Assembly (NCBI RefSeq): GCF_016820445.1
Contig: NZ_JADHDT010000006.1
Coordinates: forward strand, 124,001-188,000
Direction of reading: 5' to 3'
Length of the DNA: 64,000 nucleotides
DNA from: Sphingomonas beigongshangi
Lineage (GTDB): Bacteria > Pseudomonadota > Alphaproteobacteria > Sphingomonadales > Sphingomonadaceae
The notes under the pieces were generated by a model that was given only the letters and a program-made list of their open reading frames with translations, ran no database searches and was not told the origin of the DNA. Positions 5,822 through 13,113 of the stretch are shown in pieces. The first letter of the stretch is position 1, and every line of letters begins with the position of its first letter. Made by a program: the position numbers and the translations under genes.

Positions 5822-8507
5822 CGTCATCCTCCGTCGTTGCGGCCCAAGCGGCCGCAACGTCCTGCCGCGTCGCAGCCAGCGTCGCAAGCACCTCGGGCCA
5901 GTCCGCCATGCCGAGCGCGCGCGCGATCAGCGCGCAGGTGGCGGGCGGCGGCTCCGCCGCATCGGGGGCGACGAGCCGCACGACCACGAGCAGGCGGGCC
6001 AGCACGGCATAGGCGGGGCCGAGGCTTGCCGGCAGTCGGCCGAGCGCGATCAGCGTGTCGATCGCGCCGAGCAGCTGAGGGTCGAAGCCGGCACGATACC
6101 GCAGTTGCGCGACGTGGACGGTGAATTCCAGGTCGACGAGACCGCCGGGCAACAATTTGACGTCGAGCGGACCTGCCGGCGGCTTGTGCCGTGCCATCTC
6201 GCCGCGCATCGCCTCCGCGTCGGCGGCGATGTCGCGCGCGGCACGCGCTCCCCCCAGAACCGCGTCGATCTCCTGCTGGACCGCGGCGCGCGCCGCCGGC
6301 GATCCGAAAACGGGCCGCGCCCGCGTCAGTGCCATATGTTCCCAGGTCCAGGCGCCTTCGCGCTGGTAGCGGGCGAAACTGTCGAGGCTGACGACGAGCG
6401 GCCCCTGCGTCCCCGACGGCCGCAACCGGGTGTCGACCGGATAGAGGGGTCCCGCAGCGGTCGGCACCGACAGCGCCGCGCCGATCCGCTGCGCGAGACG
6501 ATTGTAGTAGAGCGTGGCGCCGAGTGGCTTCGCGCCGTCCGACTCGGCGGCATAGTCGCCGGTGAAGAGGTAGACGAGATCGAGATCCGAGGCGTGGGTG
6601 AGCGCGCGGCCGCCGAGCCGCCCATAGCCCAGGATGACGAGTTCGCTGTCCGGCACGCGGCCGTGGGTGCGCGCGAAGTCGGCGATCGTCGCGGCGGCAA
6701 GAGTCTCCACCGCCGCCTCCGCCAGCCGCGCATAGCCGCCCGCCACGACGAGCGGATCGGCGGCGCCCGCAACGATCTGGCACCCCAGCGCGAACCGCCG
6801 TTCCCCGACGATGCGGCGGACCTGATCCAGCAAGGACTGGTAATCCGCGGCATCGCCGCGTCGCATCGCGGCGACCAGCGTATCCACCTCGCCGAGCGGC
6901 TCGAAGGCGCTGGCGTCGATCAGGCCGTCGATCAGTTCGGGACGCATCGCCAGCGCGTCCGCGAGCGGCGGCGCATGGCTGAGGATGGCGGCCAGCATCG
7001 CGGCAAGTCCGGGACGCGCCTCGAGCAGGCGGAAGATGTTGATCGCGCTCGACAGGCGCTCGAGCATCCGGTCGAGACGCCGCAGCGCTGCGGCGGGATC
7101 GGGCGCTTCCGCCAGCGCGGGCATCAGCACCGGCAGCACCGCCTCTAGTGCCTCTCGCGCGGCCGGGCTGCGCAGTGCGGGATACCGGCCGCCGCGCCAG
7201 CCCGCGACCGCAGCGGCCGCGGCGGCGCCGTCGGCGAAGCCGGCCTGGTCCAATGTCGCGGCCAGCGCCTCGGCCGTGTGCGGCAGCTGCGCCGGACGGC
7301 TGTCGTCGAGCGTGTCGTAAAGCCGCCCGACCGCGGTGATCGACGGGTGCAATCCCGCAAGGAGCGCGTCCGCACCGGGAAGGCCGTCGAGCGCCGCGAC
7401 GCCCTCCAGCGCGTTGCCCGCGGGCAGGCTGTGCGTCTGCCGATCGTCCACCATCTGCAGGCGGTGCTCGACGGTGCGCAGGCGGACATAGGCATCGGTG
7501 AGCATCGCCGCGTCCTCGCGGGTAACGTGGCCCGCCACGGCCAGCGCCGCCAGTGCATCCCGCGTCGCCGGCACACGCAGCGCGGGATCGCGGCCGCCGT
7601 GGATCAGCTGATGGATCTGGGCGAAGAACTCGATCTCGCGGATGCCGCCGCGACCGCGCTTCAGATCATATCCCGGTCCGAACGCCTGGCCGCTGGCATA
7701 GTGATCGCGGATGCGGCGCGACAGCTCGCGGATCTCGCGCACCGCGCCGAAGTCGAGCCCCCGCCGCCAGACGAAGGGCCGTATCGCCTCGAGGAACTGG
7801 CGTCCCAGCGCCAGGTCGCCGGCGGCGGCGCGCGCGCGAATGAAGGCGGCCCGTTCCCACGTCAGCGCCTGCGACTCGTAATGGCTGATCGCACCCAGCA
7901 GCGGGATGGCGATCGGCGTCACCTCCGCCGCCGGCCGCAGGCGCAGGTCGACGCGCAGCACATAGCCGTCGCCGTCGCGTGTCTGCAGCAGGTCGACGAC
8001 GCGGCGCGCGATCCGCACCGCCGCCTCCTCGGGTTCGTCGCGGGCCCGCCGCGGGATGGCGGTAGGATCGAACAGCAAGATGGGGTCGACGTCGGAGGAG
8101 TAATTGAGCTCGCGGCTGCCGTGCTTGCCGAGCGCGATGGCGACGAAACCGTGCGGCGGTGCATCCGGCACCCGCTCCGCGATCGCCGCGGCGATCGCTG
8201 TATCGAGCGCATGGTCGGCGAACTCGCTCAGCCGGTGCGTGACCTCATTCAGGTCCGCGAGACCGGCGAGATCGTCGACCGCGACCGCGAGCGCGAGCGC
8301 GTTGCGCTGCCAGCGCAACCGGCGCGCGACGGGCATGTCGGGCGCAACGACCTGCGGATCGCGCCAATCGAGTGCGCCCTGGCGCACCGCGTCGTGCCAA
8401 CCGGGGTGACGATCGAGAATGGATGACAGGAAGGGCGAATGCGCGCGAATACGCCCGACGGCATCGGCCCGCACGCTCTCACGGTCCCGGTTTCCCGGCT
8501 CGTCCAT
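5814..8507 (-). CDS. glnE: Bifunctional glutamine synthetase adenylyltransferase/deadenylase
   Basis: The 897-aa protein adds AMP to, and removes it from, glutamine synthetase in response to PII, so it tunes nitrogen assimilation. Two nucleotidyltransferase domains are visible. The N-terminal deadenylylase has GKHGSRELNYSSDVDPILLF, and the C-terminal adenylylase has YGRLGGRALTHASDLDLVYLF; each carries the S-D-x-D metal site. GRGGIREIEFFAQ and LPGGLVDLEFTVH are the conserved GlnD-PII-regulated helical linkers. Length is slightly below the E. coli protein but complete. The start at 8507 has AAAGGGAAA in front; the upstream in-frame ATG at 8666 would run into the divergent NepR-like ORF. The peroxiredoxin gene overlaps its end. 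Confidence 0.97.
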   Translation of the reverse strand: MDEPGNRDRESVRADAVGRIRAHSPFLSSILDRHPGWHDAVRQGALDWRDPQVVAPDMPVARRLRWQRNALALAVAVDDLAGLADLNEVTHRLSEFADHALDTAIAAAIAERVPDAPPHGFVAIALGKHGSRELNYSSDVDPILLFDPTAIPRRARDEPEEAAVRIARRVVDLLQTRDGDGYVLRVDLRLRPAAEVTPIAIPLLGAISHYESQALTWERAAFIRARAAAGDLALGRQFLEAIRPFVWRRGLDFGAVREIRELSRRIRDHYASGQAFGPGYDLKRGRGGIREIEFFAQIHQLIHGGRDPALRVPATRDALAALAVAGHVTREDAAMLTDAYVRLRTVEHRLQMVDDRQTHSLPAGNALEGVAALDGLPGADALLAGLHPSITAVGRLYDTLDDSRPAQLPHTAEALAATLDQAGFADGAAAAAAVAGWRGGRYPALRSPAAREALEAVLPVLMPALAEAPDPAAALRRLDRMLERLSSAINIFRLLEARPGLAAMLAAILSHAPPLADALAMRPELIDGLIDASAFEPLGEVDTLVAAMRRGDAADYQSLLDQVRRIVGERRFALGCQIVAGAADPLVVAGGYARLAEAAVETLAAATIADFARTHGRVPDSELVILGYGRLGGRALTHASDLDLVYLFTGDYAAESDGAKPLGATLYYNRLAQRIGAALSVPTAAGPLYPVDTRLRPSGTQGPLVVSLDSFARYQREGAWTWEHMALTRARPVFGSPAARAAVQQEIDAVLGGARAARDIAADAEAMRGEMARHKPPAGPLDVKLLPGGLVDLEFTVHVAQLRYRAGFDPQLLGAIDTLIALGRLPASLGPAYAVLARLLVVVRLVAPDAAEPPPATCALIARALGMADWPEVLATLAATRQDVAAAWAATTEDDDG

Positions 8508-8545
8508 GAATTTCCCTTTCGTTTCCGTCTGTTCGTCGCAAAACC

Positions 8546-8570
8546 GCAACGATTCGCACGAACGGTCGTT
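8546..8570 (+). promoter_or_regulatory. Possible EcfG-type promoter before the second NepR-like ORF
   Basis: GCAAC (8546-8550), a 16-base spacer and CGTT (8567-8570) differ by one base from the alphaproteobacterial EcfG consensus GGAAC-N16-CGTT. The expected start site would lie only a few bases before the ATG at 8580, giving an almost leaderless mRNA. That is a weakness of the call. Confidence 0.4.
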
Positions 8571-8579
8571 CAGGATGGC

Positions 8580-8750
8580 ATGTCGATCGCCGGGCATCAT
8601 TCGGAAAAGCCGCGTCGCGGCGATTATGTCGTGCGGCGTCCGCGTTCGACCGATGCGCTCGGCCATACGCTGCGTGGCGCCTTCAGCGATACCGGTGTGC
8701 CGGACGACATGCTCGACTTGCTCGGCAAACTGGACCGGTTGCCAAGCTGA
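8580..8750 (+). CDS. NepR-like anti-sigma factor paralogue
   Basis: This 56-aa ORF ends with the NepR signature: a helix LGHTLRGAFSDT, then VPDDMLDLLGKLD. It matches the nepR product at 10874-11041 (LRSAYQKT...VPDEMLDLLNKLA) but is three residues shorter between the two helices. NepR proteins sequester the EcfG sigma factor until phosphorylated PhyR binds them. The N-terminal 25 residues are basic and probably disordered. An AGGA Shine-Dalgarno site is 4 bases before the ATG. It is divergent from glnE and convergent with ecfG. Its contact residues are retained, so it could bind EcfG, PhyR or both; that is inference. Confidence 0.75.
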   Translation: MSIAGHHSEKPRRGDYVVRRPRSTDALGHTLRGAFSDTGVPDDMLDLLGKLDRLPS

Positions 8751-8873
8751 ACGGCCCGGGCCTTGTCACCGACCGGCGGTGCGGGTCCGCTTTCCCGAAA
8801 CACGGATGAACGCCTCGGGCGGCGGCAGATACGGCGGTGCGGCCCGAAGGTCGTTGCCGCCCGCACTATCCCA

Positions 8874-9524
8874 TCAGCGTCCGCGGCTCAGGTGGTCGAC
8901 TTCGCCCATGATGGTGTCCAGCGCCGTCTTGCTGGTGTCGGTCTCATGCTCCCGGCGCGAGGGCAGCGCGCCCTCCGACAGGATGGTTTCGAGCGCGACC
9001 CGGCCGCGCGCCACGCGGCTCTTGATCGTGCCGACCGCCACCTGGCAGATTTCCGCCGCTTCCTCGTAGGCGAAACCGCCGGCACCGACCAGGATCAGCG
9101 CCTCCCGCTGCGGCTGGGGCAGGTGCATCAACGCACGCTGCATGTCGCCGAGCTCGACGTGGCGATCCTGGCTGGCGGGCGCGGCAAGAATGCGATCCGC
9201 CACCAGATCGTCCCACTCGCCCTTGAAGCGCGCACGGCGCATCTGGGAGAGGTAGAGGTTGCGCAGGATGATGAAGGTCCAGGCGCGCATGTTCGTGCCG
9301 GCCTGGAAGCGCTTGCGCGCCGCCCAGGCCTTGAGCAGGGTCTCCTGGACGAGATCGTCCGCGAGGTCGCGACTGCCCGACAGCGAACGGCCGAACGCGC
9401 GCAGATGCGGGATGACCTGCGCGAGCTGGGTCTTGAATTCCGGGTCCGACAGCGAGACGTGCTCGACGGGCGCCATCGGCGCCTCGTCGTCTTCATAGTC
9501 GTCGCGCGGGGCAGGCTGGGTCAT
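8874..9524 (-). CDS. ecfG: ECF sigma factor of the general stress response, EcfG type
   Basis: The 216-aa protein has sigma region 2 (about 30-100), with LADDLVQETLLKAWAAR and RAWTFIILRNLYLSQMRR, and region 4 (about 125-185), with LPQPQREALILVGAGGFAYE and VGTIKSRVARGR as the recognition helix. This is the EcfG (ECF15) pattern: no anti-sigma partner of the usual membrane type, but control by NepR and PhyR. The N-terminal 27 residues are acidic and lack a motif. The ATG at 9524 follows CGGAATTG. It recognises GGAAC-N16-CGTT promoters, several of which lie in this locus. It forms a minus-strand group with the 45-aa ORF and phyR. Confidence 0.93.
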   Translation of the reverse strand: MTQPAPRDDYEDDEAPMAPVEHVSLSDPEFKTQLAQVIPHLRAFGRSLSGSRDLADDLVQETLLKAWAARKRFQAGTNMRAWTFIILRNLYLSQMRRARFKGEWDDLVADRILAAPASQDRHVELGDMQRALMHLPQPQREALILVGAGGFAYEEAAEICQVAVGTIKSRVARGRVALETILSEGALPSRREHETDTSKTALDTIMGEVDHLSRGR

Positions 9525-9616
9525 GCAATTCCGTTCAATGCCGGGGACGTGGTTGCCGCCTTCGCGACAGAGATAGGTGCCACGGTCTTCAATTACCAAG
9601 ATAAATGAGACCGGCT

Positions 9617-9754
9617 CTAACGCAGGATCAGAAAGGCGAAGATCGCGATCACCAACACCAGCGATATGCCGAGGACGTATCGTGTCACCCCCGGGGTAGC
9701 GCCAGCGCGCGCTTCCGTGGTTGTCACATGCACAGGTTCGTTTTGATCCGCCAT
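9617..9754 (-). CDS. Small membrane peptide between phyR and ecfG
   Basis: The 45-aa ORF reads MADQNEPVHVTTTEARAGAT, then PGVTRYVLGISLVLVIAIFAF and LILR. It has a polar N-terminus and one C-terminal membrane helix, a tail-anchored topology. It lies in the phyR-ecfG gap on their strand, 52 bases after phyR and 92 bases before ecfG. It was found by reading the gap directly; it is too short for most ORF filters. Function is unknown. Its location between the response regulator and the sigma factor suggests a role in, or control by, the general stress response, but nothing in the peptide shows this. Confidence 0.65.
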   Translation of the reverse strand: MADQNEPVHVTTTEARAGATPGVTRYVLGISLVLVIAIFAFLILR

Positions 9755-9806
9755 GATGTCTCAACCCTCGAAAGACGTTTTGGGTCCGTAACCTTCGCCT
9801 GCGGAC

Positions 9807-10613
9807 TCAGACCCCGGCCGGTACCGTACTTTGATCGAAGAACAGCGCCTGGCTGATTGCGGCCTTCACGGTCGACCGCTGGAACGGCTTGGTGATGAGG
9901 AAGGTCGGCTCCGGCCGTTCGCCGGTCAGCAGACGCTCCGGGAAGGCAGTGATGAAGATCACGGGGACCTCGAATTCGGCGAGGATGTCCTTGACCGCAT
10001 CGATGCCGGAGCTGTCGTCGGCGAGCTGGATGTCGGCAAGCACGAGGCCGGGACGGTCCTCCATCGCCAAAGCGACCGCCTCGTCGCGCGTGACGGCGAC
10101 GCCGGTCACCTCGTGGCCCAGGTCACGCACGATCGTCTCGATATCCATCGCGATGATCGGCTCGTCCTCGATGATCAGCACGCGCGCACGCGTCTGCTTC
10201 TCGATCTCCTCGAGCGCCTCGGCGACAAGGCTCTCGACCTCGCTCGTGTCGACCTCGATTAGATAGGCGGCGTCCTCCGGCGAAAAGCCCTCCATCGCCG
10301 TCAGCAGCAGCGCCTGCCGCGACAGCGGCGTCATCCGCGCGAGGCGCGCGCGCGCCACCGCCTCGCTGCCTTCGATGTCGCTCACCGACGTCTCCTCGGC
10401 GCCGTCGGCGTTCGCGGAAGCCCAAATCCCCTGGAACATGCGGTACAGCCCGAGACGCGGATCGACGTCGCGCGGAAACTGGTCTGGCGCGGCGACGATC
10501 GCCTCCAGCGTTGCGCGGACATATTTGTCGCCCTGGTTCTGACTCCCGGTCAAGGCCCGGCCGTAGCGCCGCAGGAAAGGAAGATGCGGTGCGAGTTGCT
10601 GTCCAAGCGACAT
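9807..10613 (-). CDS. phyR: PhyR, anti-anti-sigma response regulator
   Basis: The 268-aa protein fuses an N-terminal sigma-like domain (about 1-135, resembling EcfG regions 2 and 4 but with no DNA-binding role) to a C-terminal receiver domain (about 143-260). The receiver has the acidic pair IIEDEP, the phospho-acceptor Asp194 in VLADIQLADD, Thr222 in FITAFPERLLTG and Lys242 in TKPF. On phosphorylation PhyR opens and binds NepR, which releases EcfG. The start at 10613 (MSLGQQLAPHLPFLRRYGRA) is the usual PhyR start. It is divergent from nepR, with a putative shared EcfG promoter palindrome about 130 bases upstream. Confidence 0.97.
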   Translation of the reverse strand: MSLGQQLAPHLPFLRRYGRALTGSQNQGDKYVRATLEAIVAAPDQFPRDVDPRLGLYRMFQGIWASANADGAEETSVSDIEGSEAVARARLARMTPLSRQALLLTAMEGFSPEDAAYLIEVDTSEVESLVAEALEEIEKQTRARVLIIEDEPIIAMDIETIVRDLGHEVTGVAVTRDEAVALAMEDRPGLVLADIQLADDSSGIDAVKDILAEFEVPVIFITAFPERLLTGERPEPTFLITKPFQRSTVKAAISQALFFDQSTVPAGV

Positions 10614-10740
10614 GGGTCGGTTTCACTCCCTGAGATGTACTGGCGGCCCCGATAGGTGAGCGGGGGCCCGCGTCTTTGCAACGGTGTTTGTCGAGAAACC
10701 CAGCCGCCCCCGTGGACCTGCGGAATTTTCGCGCGGCAAT

Positions 10741-10768
10741 GGAACCATCGAGCATCGATTTGGTTTCC
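10741..10768. promoter_or_regulatory. Face-to-face EcfG-type promoters in the phyR-nepR gap
   Basis: On the plus strand GGAAC (10741-10745), a 16-base spacer and GGTT (10762-10765) point to nepR. On the minus strand GAAAC (10767-10763), a 16-base spacer and GGTT (10746-10743) point to phyR. The element is an inverted repeat, GGAACC...GGTTTCC, so one site may serve both directions. Distance is about 110 bases to the nepR start and 130 bases to phyR. Both differ from GGAAC-N16-CGTT by one or two bases. The rest of the 260-base gap shows no gene. Confidence 0.6.
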
Positions 10769-10873
10769 TTGCCCGAACCAAGACCATACAGTCGCCGTCA
10801 GCGCGACTGATATGGTCGTGGCATTTCATCGCGTCGATCGCCTGGACTTCCACCGGGCCACCAGGGGGAATTG

Positions 10874-11041
10874 TTGGACTTGGCCAGCGAGAAGGACCGG
10901 AAAACCTCGTCGAAGAAAACGTCTGAGAAAGGCCAGGGCAAGGACCGCGACATGGGTGCGGCGCTACGGTCCGCATATCAGAAGACGGTCGACGAGCACG
11001 TGCCGGACGAAATGCTAGACCTGCTGAACAAGCTCGCCTAG
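10874..11041 (+). CDS. nepR: NepR anti-sigma factor (TTG start)
   Basis: The 55-aa protein starts at TTG 10874, 5 bases after AGGGGG; no ATG is available upstream of the conserved helices. A basic disordered N-terminus (SEKDRKTSSKKTSEKGQGK) precedes helix 1 (MGAALRSAYQKTVDE) and helix 2 (VPDEMLDLLNKLA), the NepR core. NepR binds EcfG in unstressed cells and is captured by phosphorylated PhyR. The gene is divergent from phyR and followed after 9 bases by the sensor gene, so the two probably form an operon. The position and core are those of the classic GSR locus. Non-ATG starts are easily missed by gene callers. Confidence 0.9.
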   Translation: MDLASEKDRKTSSKKTSEKGQGKDRDMGAALRSAYQKTVDEHVPDEMLDLLNKLA

Positions 11042-11050
11042 CCGAGGGGC

Positions 11051-12640
11051 ATGGCCTCCTCCCTAGATGCTGCTGCCGCCGCCCGTGGTGTCGCTATGAC
11101 GCCGGTGTCAGCCCTTTCGCGCCTCCCGACCGGTGCGAAGCTTTTCATCACGCTGTCCATTGCCTTGCTGCTGCTGGCATTGATCGCCATCGCCGCGACC
11201 CTGCAGACTGGCCGGGTCGCGGACGCGGAGGTGCGCGCGCGACTGAGAATCGCGGCGACCGAAAGCGCCCGCAGTATCGCGATCGAGCTGATCGGCGATA
11301 CCACCGCACTGAAGGTCGCGGTCGAGGCGCTGCGCGACGATCCTGCCGACGCGCCCAGCTGCGCCCGCGCCCAGGGCGTCTTCGCGCAGCAGGCGGCGAT
11401 CGGCACACGCTTCTCGATCGTCGATCGCCAGGGTCGCCTGCTGTGCGGTCAGCCGATCGACGCCTCGCTGCCCGCCGCGGACAAGCCGCTGGACATCGCG
11501 ATCGTTGCGAATCGCGGACTCGTCTTGTCGGTCGCGGCGCCGGGCGGATCGCTGATCGCGCGCGTCCTCTTCCCCACCGCGTTCCTGTCGCGGCTCGCCG
11601 GTTCGGGCAGCCGCGCCATGCCGCTCAGCACCGCGCTGATCGATGGGAACGCGTCGCTCGACCTTACCGACATACCGGGCCTCGGGCCGCTGGACCGGAC
11701 GGAAACGGTGCAGACGCCGCTTGGGCTCGACGGGCTCGTGTTGCGCACCCGCATGCGCAGCGCGCCGATCACCTCGTCGTTCCTGGTTGCGCTGATGCTG
11801 CCGCTGCTGATGTGGGCCGCGGCCGCGGGGCTTTCCTGGTTCGTCGTCGATCGCCTGCTGATCCGGCCGCTGCGCCTGCTGCGGGCGAGCGTCGCGGCCT
11901 ATACCCCCGGCGAAGTGATCGATCCGGGCAAGTTGGGGCCCCTGCCCGCGCAGGAAATCCGCGAGCTCGGCGATACCTTTCGCGCGATCAGCCGCACGGT
12001 GGCGCTGCACGAGGCTGGCCTGGCGGATGCGGTCGTACGCCAGACCAAGCTGACCCGAGAGGTGCACCATCGGGTGAAGAACAACCTGCAGGTGATCTCC
12101 AGCCTGATCAACTTCCATGCGCGCGGCGCTCCCAGCGCCGATGCGACGGCAGCCTATGCCTCGATCCAGCGGCGGGTCGACGCGCTGGCGGTGGTGCATC
12201 GCAACCATTTCGCCGAAATGGAAGAAAACCGTGGCCTCAACCTGCGCTCGGTGATCGGCGAACTGGCCTCCAACATCCGCGCCACCGCGCCGGAGGGCGC
12301 GGGCAGCCTGATCATCACGCTCGATGTCGATCCCTTCCTGGTGACCCAGGATGTCGCCGTGGCCGTCGCGTTCCTGGTCACTGAGACGATCGAACTGGCG
12401 ATGACCAGCGACTCCGCCGCCCAGATCCGCGTGGCTATCAAGTCGGGCGACGCGGAAAAACGCGCCGTGCTGCGGGTCGTGTCGCGCGCCTTCGTCGAAA
12501 GCGAGAAGCTGACGCATCTGCTTTCTACCCGCTACGGTCGCGTCATGGAGGGTCTGTCGCGCCAGTTGCGCGCCCCGCTGCATCACGATCCGATGACCGG
12601 CGCCTACGAAATCGCCTTCCCCGTCCTCGGTCGCGACTGA
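11051..12640 (+). CDS. HisKA_2-type sensor kinase homologue, PhyP-like
   Basis: The 529-aa inner-membrane protein has TM1 (about 31-51), a periplasmic sensory region (about 52-243), TM2 (about 244-266), a HAMP-like linker and a dimerisation domain with His340 in VHHRVKNNLQVISSLINFHAR. The region where the ATPase N-box should lie reads TETIELAMTS, with no Asn, and no D-box or G-box glycines follow. It therefore probably cannot bind ATP in the usual way. PhyP of Sphingomonas sp. Fr1, encoded at the same place, acts as a negative regulator (phosphatase) of PhyR. I infer the same here. The start could also be ATG 11096. Confidence 0.82.
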   Translation: MASSLDAAAAARGVAMTPVSALSRLPTGAKLFITLSIALLLLALIAIAATLQTGRVADAEVRARLRIAATESARSIAIELIGDTTALKVAVEALRDDPADAPSCARAQGVFAQQAAIGTRFSIVDRQGRLLCGQPIDASLPAADKPLDIAIVANRGLVLSVAAPGGSLIARVLFPTAFLSRLAGSGSRAMPLSTALIDGNASLDLTDIPGLGPLDRTETVQTPLGLDGLVLRTRMRSAPITSSFLVALMLPLLMWAAAAGLSWFVVDRLLIRPLRLLRASVAAYTPGEVIDPGKLGPLPAQEIRELGDTFRAISRTVALHEAGLADAVVRQTKLTREVHHRVKNNLQVISSLINFHARGAPSADATAAYASIQRRVDALAVVHRNHFAEMEENRGLNLRSVIGELASNIRATAPEGAGSLIITLDVDPFLVTQDVAVAVAFLVTETIELAMTSDSAAQIRVAIKSGDAEKRAVLRVVSRAFVESEKLTHLLSTRYGRVMEGLSRQLRAPLHHDPMTGAYEIAFPVLGRD

Positions 12641-12675
12641 TCCGAAAAAAAGATTCAAAAAAAGCGATAGGGGGC

Positions 12676-12700
12676 GGAACCTCCTCGATTGCGCGCCGTT
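12676..12700 (+). promoter_or_regulatory. Perfect EcfG consensus promoter
   Basis: GGAAC at 12676-12680, a 16-base spacer and CGTT at 12697-12700 match the EcfG consensus GGAAC-N16-CGTT exactly. No ORF follows; the next element is a two-hairpin region ending in a strong terminator-like stem, consistent with a small RNA. It begins 36 bases after the stop of the sensor gene. Confidence 0.75.
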
Positions 12701-12706
12701 ATGCAC

Positions 12707-12800
12707 CTCGGATCGCGACCTTATGCCCCCCCGCTCTCGCGATCCACGACATAGGCCCGGAAGCAGCAACCCTCCCCCCCCGGTGCTGCTTCCGGGCCTT
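12707..12800 (+). ncRNA. Candidate EcfG-dependent small RNA with two C-rich loops
   Basis: Two perfect stems follow the consensus promoter. Stem 1 is 12710-12718 with 12737-12745 (GGATCGCGA/TCGCGATCC) around an 18-base loop holding seven Cs. Stem 2 is 12754-12768 with 12784-12798, 15 bp (GGCCCGGAAGCAGCA and its complement), around a 15-base loop with CCCTCC and eight Cs, then TTCACCC. The predicted transcript is about 94 nt with no start codon of use. C-rich loops that mimic an anti-Shine-Dalgarno sequence are known from alphaproteobacterial stress RNAs such as CcsR and GsrN. Transcription and ends are inferred. Stem 2 could alternatively be only the terminator of the sensor gene. Confidence 0.6.
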
Positions 12801-12893
12801 CACCCTTTCAGCCGAACCGACCTCGCCGTATCCCGCCCCGGGACCAGCGCATTCGAGCACCGGCAAGATTAGCGGAAATGGCGTTCCGGGTGC

Positions 12894-12918
12894 GGAACGA
12901 AGCGCCCCCCCGAACATT
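12894..12918 (+). promoter_or_regulatory. EcfG-type promoter of the entericidin gene
   Basis: GGAAC (12894-12898), a 16-base spacer and CATT (12915-12918) match the EcfG consensus with one change. The expected start site near 12925 leaves a leader of about 30 bases before the ATG at 12957. Confidence 0.5.
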
Positions 12919-12956
12919 GGCGACGCACCTATTCCATTCATCGAGGAGATATTCCG

Positions 12957-13091
12957 ATGCGTAAGATTCTCGGCCTCGCCGTCGTCGCCGGTGCACTGAT
13001 GGTCAGCGCCTGCAACACGGTCGAAGGCGTCGGCAAGGACGTCAGCTCGGCCGGCAAGACCGTCGCGAAGACCGCTGACGACGCGAAGTAA
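12957..13091 (+). CDS. Entericidin A/B family lipoprotein
   Basis: The 44-aa protein is MRKILGLAVVAGALMVSACN followed by TVEGVGKDVSSAGKTVAKTA and DDAK. It has a lipoprotein signal with a VSAC lipobox (Cys19) and the short entericidin body NTVEGVGKDVSSAGK. Entericidins are small envelope lipoproteins; in E. coli the EcnB toxin is induced in stationary phase by the stress sigma factor RpoS. GAGGAG lies 8 bases before the ATG. An EcfG-like promoter upstream and the adjacent GSR genes suggest stress control here too. No paired antidote gene is seen; many alphaproteobacterial copies are single. A strong terminator follows. Confidence 0.88.
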   Translation: MRKILGLAVVAGALMVSACNTVEGVGKDVSSAGKTVAKTADDAK

Positions 13092-13113
13092 TCGGGCCGC
13101 CACACGGCCAGGC

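Noticed and set aside
5778..7148. 456-codon plus-strand frame opposite glnE
   Set aside because: No domain motifs and biased composition; glnE motifs are on the minus strand throughout.
8508..8666. Longer glnE start at 8666
   Set aside because: The extension lacks similarity to the family and would overlap the NepR-like ORF; AAAGGGAAA sits before ATG 8507.
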